A program made the position numbers and the translations under genes. Positions 1 to 6,950 of a stretch of DNA of 35,718 nucleotides are shown piece by piece. The notes below the pieces were generated by a model. It had not been told where the DNA came from. It saw nothing but the letters and a program-made list of their open reading frames with translations, and ran no database searches. Position 1 is the first letter of the stretch. The number at the start of each line of letters is the position of its first letter. Source of the stretch: Verrucomicrobiota bacterium (GTDB taxonomy: Bacteria; Verrucomicrobiota; Verrucomicrobiia; Limisphaerales; UBA9464). The stretch lies in NCBI GenBank assembly GCA_947471985.1, contig CANIZL010000071.1, positions 1 through 35,718 of the forward strand. The letters run 5' to 3'.

Positions 1-1
1 A

Positions 2-19
2 GAGCCCATCTGAAAACTC
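2..19 (+). repeat. IS left terminal inverted repeat
   Basis: GAGCCCATCTGAAAACTC. It matches the reverse complement of 934-951 at 17 of 18 positions; the difference is A versus G at the eighth base. This is the transposase-binding end of the IS. Confidence 0.9.
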
Positions 20-135
20 ATTGCTTGAGAATAGTGGGTTAAAATCGTTAAAATACTGAGCAAATCGCGCGTTTATGTTTGACATGAGCCTGAGGTTGAG
101 TTGGTCAACTTTCCGCGGCAGCGGCTGTCGGGGCG

Positions 136-918
136 ATGAAAAAATCGATTTTCGCGACCGACCTTACGGATGCTCAATGGGCATTTCTGGAAGACATGCT
201 GCCAAAGCCGGCACGCACGGGTAGGCCTCGCACGAATCTCAGAACGGTGATCGATGCCATCTTGTATGTTGCCAAGTCGGGGTGCCATTGGCATCTGCTT
301 CCCAAGTCCTTTCCGCCGTACAAAACGGTCTTCCATATCTTTTCTGCCTGGGCGCGGAAAGGGGTCCTGGCTGGAGTCCACGATCGCCTTCGGGCCTTTG
401 CTCGAGAACGCGAAGGTCGAGACTGTCGGCCTACTGCCGCGATCCTTGATAGTCAAACCGTGCGCTCGGCGGGGTTGGCGACGGAAGCCGGTTACGACGC
501 GGGCAAAAAGACCAAGGGGCGAAAGCGGTTCATCATGGTCGATACGCTCGGACATATCCTGGCAGTTCATGTTACGCCAGCCGACCGTCCAGAGCGGGAG
601 GGCGCCAAGGAGTTGCTGGACGATGCCTTGGTGCAGCACAGCTGGCTTCGAAAGCTCTGGGTTGATGGAGGCTATAGCGGTCAAGATTTTGCCCAGTATG
701 TGAAGCAACTGCGGCCGAAACTGGAGGTGGAAGTAGTAAAGAGATCGGATACAGCTCAGGGTTTTGAAGTGATACCGAGGCGTTGGGTAGTAGAACGAAC
801 CTTCGGTTGGCTGATGCAATGCCGTCGCCTCACCCGGGATTACGAACGTACCGTCGAAAGCGCCACTGGGTGGATTCATACTGCCATGATACGAATCATG
901 CTGCGTCGACTCGCGTGA
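136..918 (+). CDS. IS5-family DDE transposase
   Basis: A 260-residue transposase that would cut and join the ends of the surrounding IS. The N-terminal part (about 1-85) has the usual IS5 layout, with a GRPR patch near 29-32 and the SGCHWHLLP segment near 48-56. The catalytic triad is visible: D105 in ILDSQTVRSA, D177 in VDGGYSG and E220 in RRWVVERTFGW, followed by the RRLTRDYE segment. One frame is open from ATG to TGA, whereas many IS427-type elements split the gene into two frames. It fills almost the whole element and ends 15 bases before the right inverted repeat. It appears intact and probably functional. Confidence 0.95.
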   Translation: MKKSIFATDLTDAQWAFLEDMLPKPARTGRPRTNLRTVIDAILYVAKSGCHWHLLPKSFPPYKTVFHIFSAWARKGVLAGVHDRLRAFAREREGRDCRPTAAILDSQTVRSAGLATEAGYDAGKKTKGRKRFIMVDTLGHILAVHVTPADRPEREGAKELLDDALVQHSWLRKLWVDGGYSGQDFAQYVKQLRPKLEVEVVKRSDTAQGFEVIPRRWVVERTFGWLMQCRRLTRDYERTVESATGWIHTAMIRIMLRRLA

Positions 919-933
919 TTGCTGGGGTTCGGG

Positions 934-951
934 GAGTTTTCAGACGGGCTC
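934..951 (-). repeat. IS right terminal inverted repeat
   Basis: GAGTTTTCAGACGGGCTC, the reverse complement of 2-19 with one mismatch. It is followed directly by TA (952-953), the likely target duplication, and then by host coding sequence. Confidence 0.9.
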
Positions 952-1000
952 TAAGGAATGGCGTACCGGACGCCCGTCAGGCCCCGGCGCAGCGTCCTCA

Positions 1001-3628
1001 GTGCCAAGTTTTGACGTCAGTGGACTGGTGCCAACGACGATCGAGGTGAGCAGGCTGATTCGTTCCACCAACGGCAGCGATGCCTTCCGCCAGTCCAAGG
1101 ACATCAATGGACGTTTGCTGGCCGACATCCGGAAGTATGAGGCGGGTCTGGAGTCGGAGTCTGTGATGAGCGCCTGGGTCATTCCGCGGATGGAGACGAT
1201 TTTGATCGGCATGCTGGGGGCGGGAAACGAGAAGGTTTATCGCGGTCGGAATGGCTGGCTTTACTATCGACCCGATCTGGACGTATTGACCGGACCCGGA
1301 TTCCTCGAACCCCGGGTGCTCCAGCGGCGCCGCCAGAGTGGCAATGAAATCAGGCAGGCGCCTCAACCGGATCCGGTATTGGGAATCAAGACGTTCCGCG
1401 ATCAACTACGGCGGCGGGGTATTGAACTGCTGGTGGTTCCGACCCCGAACAAGGCGATGATCTATCCGGGCGAGTTTGCCCGTGGCGCCGCGGTTCCGGT
1501 GCCGCTTTACAATGCTTCGGATGTTGAATTCAAGCGGCGCCTGACCCGCGAAGGCATCGCGTACCTCGATCTGGCGCCGGCCATGGTGGCCGCCAAGGGA
1601 TCCAGACCGCTGTTTTTGAAGACGGACACCCACTGGTCGCCGGATGGATGCGAGTTGGTCGCGCGGGAATTGGCGCGGTTCATTCAATCGCGCGACCTGC
1701 TGACTCCGGTGGTGTCGGCGGGATACGTCCGTGGCTCAATGGGTGTCGAGCAACAGGGAGACCTATGCGCTATGCTGAAAATGGCCCGCTGGGAACAGTT
1801 CTACCCTGCCGAACGCGTGACGAACCATCCGGTGAGCGATGCCGCCGGCCGTCCTTGGGGACCATCCAGCTCGGCGGACGTTCTGCTGCTCGGTGATAGT
1901 TACTGCAACATTTACTCACTGGATGGCATGGGGTGGGGCACCGGCGCCGGATTGGCGGAGCAGCTAAGTTTTGTGCTTCAAAGACCCCTGGATACCGTGC
2001 TGATCAATGACAACGGTGCCTATGCCAGCCGACGGCAATTAAGTCGATTGCTGTTGCAGGATCGAAAGCGATTGAACGGGAAAAAGCTGGTCATTTGGGA
2101 GTTTGCCGCCCGCGAGCTGGTATCCGGCGATTGGAAGTTGGATCTCGAATTGCCGACGGATGGCCCCGATACGTTCGATGCCACCGCGGTCTCCCATGGC
2201 CCGATGCAGATCAGCGGTGTGCTGCGGAAGGCGGCTTCTGCCCCGCGCCCAAGAACGGTGCCCTACAAGGACTGCATTGTGGCGCTGCATCTCGTCGATG
2301 TGCGATCCACGGATCCACGTGCGGTGGTGGATACAAACGTCGTCGTATACGTCTGGGGGATGCGGGACAATCAGCTTGAGCCGGCGGCCGGTTGGCTGCC
2401 CGGGCAGCGTCTGTCCTTGAAGGTCGTACCCTGGGGTGACGTGGAACCGCAGATGGGTAAGTATAATCGGGCCGAGTTGGATGATGCCGGCCTGACGATG
2501 CTGAAGGACTATTGGGTGGTGGACGACTCCAAACTTCCCGCCGTGACTTCTCTGGCGTCGGGCGCGTCATCGAAAGAACTCCCCAATCCGGCACCAGCGG
2601 AGCCAATGAAGCGTAACGGGGTATCCAGTCCGGTACCGGATGTGGTTCCCGCCGGCAACACCTTTATGAAGGAACTTGCCGCCCGGGCCGACGAATTGGC
2701 GGCGGAGAATAGATCGGTACTGCGGGGGAACGACGGTTGGCTGTTCTATGGTCCGGAGCTGCGAAGTTTGAGCGTTGGACGTTTCTGGGGCACAAACGCC
2801 GTGCGCGTGAGTCGGTGTTCCAACCCGGCAAATGCCGATCCACTGGCGGCGATTTTGGATTTCGATGCCCAGGTAAAGTCGGTGGGCGCCGAATTGCTCC
2901 TGGTGCCGATCCCTGGCAAGGCGGCGGTATACCCCGACAAAATTGCGGATTTTTCGATGGTACGTTCAGGGGCCAAACAAGATCGGGTGGATGGCACCCT
3001 GCGGGAATTCTACGAGCAATTGCGGCGGAGCGGTGTCACGGTCTTGGATCTGACGGACGAAATGATCGCTCATAGGGATGATGCCGGTGGGGCAATGTTT
3101 TGCCGTCAGGATACCCATTTTTCGCCCCGGGCGGTGGCATGGGTGGCGGCCCAAATCCGAGCGGCGGTGACCAATCGCCCCTGGCTGGATACCCGACCAG
3201 GGAGGCGCTACAACCTCCAGGAGAAGGAGATCACCTTGAATGGCGATTTGTGGGGCTTGCTGGGGGATCCTTCCCTCGCCAAGGAGAAGGTCACGGTGCA
3301 GGTGGTGACGGGTCCGGATGCCGCTCCCGTGGGGACCTCGCGTGATAGCCCGGTACTCCTGATGGGTGACAGCCACACCCTGATCTACAGTGCGGGGGAG
3401 GACCTGCAGGCAACTGGCGCCGGTCTGCCGGAACATCTGGCCGCGGCGTTTGGATTTCCGGTGGATCTGATCGGGATTCGCGGGTCGGGTGCGACCCCCG
3501 CGCGGGTAAGCCTGCTGCGCCGGCGCGATAACCTGGCGGGCAAGAAGTTGATCGTTTGGTGCTTTACGGTCCGGGAATTCACCGAGAGCACCGTCGGTTG
3601 GGCGAAGGTTCCCGTGGTTCGACCTTGA
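1001..3628 (+). CDS. Tandem AlgX/AlgJ-like SGNH protein, 5' end lost to IS
   Basis: Probable extracytoplasmic O-acyltransferase or esterase acting on exopolysaccharide, built from two SGNH units joined by a beta-rich segment. Unit 1 (about 75-380) has the GRNGWLYYRP entry motif, D209-T-H211-W and G298-D-S300. Unit 2 (about 565-865) has GNDGWLFYGP, D704-T-H706-F and G789-D-S791. Both keep the Asp-His and Ser expected of AlgX/AlgJ relatives. The linker (about 395-510) resembles the N-terminal part of the protein encoded at 3704-5160. The GTG at 1001 is only the first usable start: the frame is open across the IS junction, host codons run from 953, and no signal peptide or membrane anchor is present. 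The IS has therefore removed the real N-terminus, and the gene is probably inactive or mis-exported. The start is an artefact; the family call is firm. Confidence 0.8.
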   Translation: MPSFDVSGLVPTTIEVSRLIRSTNGSDAFRQSKDINGRLLADIRKYEAGLESESVMSAWVIPRMETILIGMLGAGNEKVYRGRNGWLYYRPDLDVLTGPGFLEPRVLQRRRQSGNEIRQAPQPDPVLGIKTFRDQLRRRGIELLVVPTPNKAMIYPGEFARGAAVPVPLYNASDVEFKRRLTREGIAYLDLAPAMVAAKGSRPLFLKTDTHWSPDGCELVARELARFIQSRDLLTPVVSAGYVRGSMGVEQQGDLCAMLKMARWEQFYPAERVTNHPVSDAAGRPWGPSSSADVLLLGDSYCNIYSLDGMGWGTGAGLAEQLSFVLQRPLDTVLINDNGAYASRRQLSRLLLQDRKRLNGKKLVIWEFAARELVSGDWKLDLELPTDGPDTFDATAVSHGPMQISGVLRKAASAPRPRTVPYKDCIVALHLVDVRSTDPRAVVDTNVVVYVWGMRDNQLEPAAGWLPGQRLSLKVVPWGDVEPQMGKYNRAELDDAGLTMLKDYWVVDDSKLPAVTSLASGASSKELPNPAPAEPMKRNGVSSPVPDVVPAGNTFMKELAARADELAAENRSVLRGNDGWLFYGPELRSLSVGRFWGTNAVRVSRCSNPANADPLAAILDFDAQVKSVGAELLLVPIPGKAAVYPDKIADFSMVRSGAKQDRVDGTLREFYEQLRRSGVTVLDLTDEMIAHRDDAGGAMFCRQDTHFSPRAVAWVAAQIRAAVTNRPWLDTRPGRRYNLQEKEITLNGDLWGLLGDPSLAKEKVTVQVVTGPDAAPVGTSRDSPVLLMGDSHTLIYSAGEDLQATGAGLPEHLAAAFGFPVDLIGIRGSGATPARVSLLRRRDNLAGKKLIVWCFTVREFTESTVGWAKVPVVRP

Positions 3629-3660
3629 ACCGTCCGTAGCCTCAACGACACAGGCCGGGG

Positions 3661-3690
3661 AAAAATGATCCCGTGCACGGGATCGTTTTT
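3661..3690. terminator. Bidirectional rho-independent terminator
   Basis: A 13-bp stem (AAAAATGATCCCG paired with CGGGATCGTTTTT, one G-T wobble) with a TGCA loop. It gives a U tract in both directions and sits between two convergent SGNH genes, so it can end both transcripts. Confidence 0.85.
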
Positions 3691-3703
3691 GGCCGATGTC
3701 CGG

Positions 3704-5160
3704 CTATTGGAGCTTGAATGTCGCGATGCTGTCCAGATAACGCTCGCAGTACAGTATGACGAAGTAGTTGGGTTGATACTTCTGAATCAGGCTTTCGTTA
3801 ATAATGAAGTTTTGCTTGATATAAATATCATTGAAATTTGCGAATGAAGAAGCCATGAAGGGCTTGATGTAGTCGAAGAAGGAGTCGTGGACCATCAGGA
3901 TCGACGGCTTGGATGGGCGTTTGGCAACGTCGTCCGGTTGGGATGAGGCCAAGCAAGAGGGTTGGTCGTTGTCCTGGCCCAGGTCGTCAATACACTCGAG
4001 TCGGGCCAGGACATTGTCCCCGGCGCTGCGCCGTGCGGGTAGGACCAGATCTTGGTAGGGTACTGGAGTAAGTTCCGGATGCTTCGGTGCGAGTCGCTTC
4101 ATCAATTCCAGATAGTAGAGATAGGCCCCATAATAATTCCAATGGGTACCAGTCTTGTAGCAAACCTTGGATTTGTCCGGCACCTCAAAAACTTGAGGAG
4201 CGAATATAGTGGAGATTCCCAGCTGCTGGAAGTAGTCATTATAGACCGAGCCGTAGGTCCGGCCACCGGCTCGGGGTGATCGCAGATGCGCCGGGAACTC
4301 ATTGGTCAGGATATTGGCCCGGATCGGCACGATCATCACGATCAATTCCACTCCCCGCTGTTTGAGCCAGTCGCGCAACTGTGATATTTTTTGGCCTTCG
4401 GTGCCGTTCGTGAGATTCGTCTTGAGGACAGCCGGATCCGTCGCCGCAATCTCTAGAAAACGATCCGACGCGTAGAAGATATATCCCGATTTGCCGACGA
4501 TGACGTTGGAGTAGTTCTTTCCGTTCCAAAGGTTCGCGGGTTTCACCATTTCGGCTGCCTTCAGGACTTGGATCGAGTGGACCAGAAACAGGGGATTTGC
4601 GTAGTCGCCAATCGTGTCGACGACCTGGATCTTGGCGAGACGCCCATCGGTGGCCTTGTCAGCCGGCTCGAAAAGGTCGAGGCGTAGTTCGACGATGTCT
4701 CCGGGCTTCATGCCGAATTTGAGCACCTTGCCGGCGCGCTTGGCGAAGCGGGCCGCGAGCAGGATTTTCTCCAAACTGCTCTTATTGGCGTGGGCCTTGT
4801 TGGCGGCCAACAAGGTTTGGACGTTGTAATCGGCGCCGTTGGTCCGGATCTGCAGCAAGTCGTATTGATCATACACCAAACAGTCCGGATATGTGTCTTC
4901 CGCTTTGAAATTCACCTCCGAAACCTGGCGGACACGGGCCAAAACAACTGCCGCGTTGGACGATACCAATCCAGGAAACTCCCGGACGTCAATGGCCGTA
5001 GGTCCGGGCTGGGCAAGCTGTGCCCGGGCGGGAACGGCGACAGTTGCTGTCGAGTCGCCCGGGGGGGGGTGCCGGTCGCCGCCGCGGCCAGCAGGCGGAG
5101 GACAAAGGTCAGAAGCAAGCCGGGGAACAGGCGCCGGAGAAGCGTGGGAGAGTGTCTCAT
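3704..5160 (-). CDS. AlgX/AlgJ-like SGNH protein, frameshifted near its 5' end
   Basis: Secreted SGNH acyltransferase/esterase-like protein, probably for exopolysaccharide. The ATG at 5160 begins a signal peptide (MRHSPTLLRRLFPGLLL...) preceded by AAAGGG. The mature part is in another frame, from near 5060 down to the stop at 3704; without correction it opens only at a TTG at 4969 (421 residues). The two frames join if the 9-C run (plus-strand G run 5061-5069) had ten bases, giving TPPPGDSTATVAVPA and about 485 residues. In 421-residue numbering there is a beta-rich N-terminal domain (about 10-135), a GKSGYIFYASDR entry (about 159-170), T275-H276-W277 with Gly at 274 where Asp is usual, and D362-S363 in MVHDSF. 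The run could be a phase-variable switch, a real mutation or a sequencing error. It converges on the tandem SGNH gene. Confidence 0.75.
5061..5069. repeat. G9 homopolymer at frameshift site
   Basis: Nine consecutive G on the plus strand, read as C9 in the antisense gene, just after its signal-peptide segment. The reading frames before and after differ by one base at this point. Homopolymers this long are prone both to slippage in the cell and to sequencing error. Confidence 0.9.
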
Positions 5161-5382
5161 TTTTGCCCTTTCGAGCCTATATTGCGCCAGCATCATTACC
5201 GCCAACCGCTCCGCGGCAAATGAATCGAGGTCCGCCGGTAGATTAAAGGGTCGAATCGATCCAGCGTTTGACGACTGTTTCGCCGGTTACGGGGGGGAGA
5301 TGGCATCGACGCTTCCCGGCGGATCGATCTTCGGCCGGGTTGCATCGCAGGGCTCCTGCAAGCGGAATACGGCAGGGACCGG

Positions 5383-6819
5383 TCATCGTGCCGTTCCAGT
5401 TGAATTGGTCCCGTTCGGTGGCGGGGTCCAGGCCGCCGGCAGGGGCTTGGCAACGGTCAGGGAATTGGTGTCGCCGAAGCCCCGGAGTTCCCGGGTGAGC
5501 AGTCCGGTCAGGCGTGCTTGCTGGGCGCGATATCGGGGTTGGTCGGCCAGGTTGTGCCTCTCGAAGGGATCGGCGCGGAGATCGAAAAGCTGCGTGCGAT
5601 CCACTTGTGGGTAGCGAATGAGTTTCCAGCGATCATCCCGCACGGCGCGTTGTCGGTCGCGATAGGCGAAGACCAGTTCGGTGCGGGCTGAATGGGATGG
5701 ATGACGGAGCGCGTCGCTGAAGTCGCGGCCTTCGCTGGTGGTTGGACCCTGGACACCGCAGAGTTTTCCCAAGGTGGGCAGGACGTCGAAGAGATAGCAA
5801 AGCGCGTCGGTGGTGCGGCCCGCCGGAATGCCCGGGCCCGTAATGATCAACGGCACGCGCACCGAGTGTTCGTACAGGTTTTGTTTGCCGATGAGTCCGT
5901 GGCTACCGCGGGCCACGCCGGAATCCGCGCAATAAACGATGAACGTATTCTTCGCCTGCGGTGAGGCGTCGAGGGCGTCGAGTACCCGGCCGACCTGCGT
6001 GTCCAGAAACGAGATGTACCGATAGTACTCGGCCAGCATGCTGCGGATTTGTGCCGGTTGCCGGGGCCACGGCAGCAATTGTTCGTCGCGGACCGTCATC
6101 TCGCCGTTGTCCCACGGATGCACCGGGAGGAAATTGGCGGGCAGCGGAATCTGCTCCGGCGTGTAGTGGATCGGGAATCCCGGTGGCACGATGTGTGGAT
6201 CGTGCGGGGCATCGAACGGCACGTAGCAGAAAAACGGTGTGTCCCGCGGTTGCTGCAGAAAGCGGATGGCCTCGTCCGCGAAGACTTCGCAGGCGTGTTT
6301 CGGTGCGAGCTTTGCGGGAGAGATTTTGCCGTCGACCAGATCGCTCAGGTGGGCTTGCAGGGGATCCGTCATTCCACCGGTGAACATCGAGCGGGCGATT
6401 TGAAAACTCGGGGCGATGGACGTCTCACCGTTGTGCCATTTGCCGGAGACAAAGGTGGTGTATCCCGCCCGGCCGAACGCCGCCGGCCAGGTCTCGTCGC
6501 GCAACAGCTTTTCATCGATGCGGAAAAGCGGGCGGGCCGACAGCAGCATCGCGCGGGAGGGCACGCAGGTGGCGCCGTGGTTGCCGCCCTGCATGTAGGC
6601 CCGGCGAAACGACACGCCGCGGCGAACCAGGCGATCGAGGTTGGGCGTCTGGATGACCGGATTGCCCAGCGCGGCGATGGTGTCGGCCCGTTGGTCGTCG
6701 GCGAAGAAGAAGAGGATGTTGGGCCGGACCGGCGTGCTGGCGGCCGGCGCCGGCAGCAGCGGCATCCCCACGAGCAGCAGCAGGTGCCAGGTGATTTTGC
6801 GGAGCCACGCGGGAATCAT
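5383..6819 (-). CDS. Secreted type I (formylglycine) sulfatase
   Basis: Hydrolyses sulfate esters, probably on sulfated polysaccharide, in the periplasm or outside the cell. The ATG at 6819 was chosen because it gives a clean signal peptide (MIPAWLRKITWHLLLLVGM...) ending near PAPAAS; a longer frame to 6891 adds 24 residues with no such signal. From 6819 the length is 478. NILFFFADDQRAD supplies the metal-binding acidic pair at 41-42. C85 in CVPSR is the cysteine converted to formylglycine. Further family segments are GKWHNGE, the FVIPFDAP-like FCYVPFDAPHDPH, and DSGVARGSHGLIGKQNLYEHSVRVPLI in the second half. It is divergent from the dehydrogenase gene at 6951, and the pair may share one control region (6820-6950). 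Substrate is unknown, and a partner formylglycine-generating enzyme is not in the window. Confidence 0.93.
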   Translation of the reverse strand: MIPAWLRKITWHLLLLVGMPLLPAPAASTPVRPNILFFFADDQRADTIAALGNPVIQTPNLDRLVRRGVSFRRAYMQGGNHGATCVPSRAMLLSARPLFRIDEKLLRDETWPAAFGRAGYTTFVSGKWHNGETSIAPSFQIARSMFTGGMTDPLQAHLSDLVDGKISPAKLAPKHACEVFADEAIRFLQQPRDTPFFCYVPFDAPHDPHIVPPGFPIHYTPEQIPLPANFLPVHPWDNGEMTVRDEQLLPWPRQPAQIRSMLAEYYRYISFLDTQVGRVLDALDASPQAKNTFIVYCADSGVARGSHGLIGKQNLYEHSVRVPLIITGPGIPAGRTTDALCYLFDVLPTLGKLCGVQGPTTSEGRDFSDALRHPSHSARTELVFAYRDRQRAVRDDRWKLIRYPQVDRTQLFDLRADPFERHNLADQPRYRAQQARLTGLLTRELRGFGDTNSLTVAKPLPAAWTPPPNGTNSTGTAR

Positions 6820-6950
6820 TGTGGCGGCAGGATAACCGGGGGGCGTGGCGGGCGAAAACAACATGTGCTTGAGCGTCGGCCGATTGGGCATGGGCCAACC
6901 GTCGCAAAACCGCCTCGCCTCGCGACGCGGGGTCGTCCATCCTCGGCCGC

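Larger units (their letters stand above)
2..951 (+). mobile_element. IS5-family (IS427-like) insertion sequence, complete
   Basis: A 950-bp element bounded by 18-bp terminal inverted repeats with one mismatch (2-19 and 934-951), holding a single uninterrupted DDE transposase gene. The base before it (A at 1) and the TA after it (952-953) fit a TA target duplication, as known for the IS427 subgroup; the T of the left copy would lie just outside the window. The element lies inside the 5' coding part of the downstream SGNH gene. That the window starts at its edge suggests a contig broken at a multicopy IS (inference). Confidence 0.9.
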
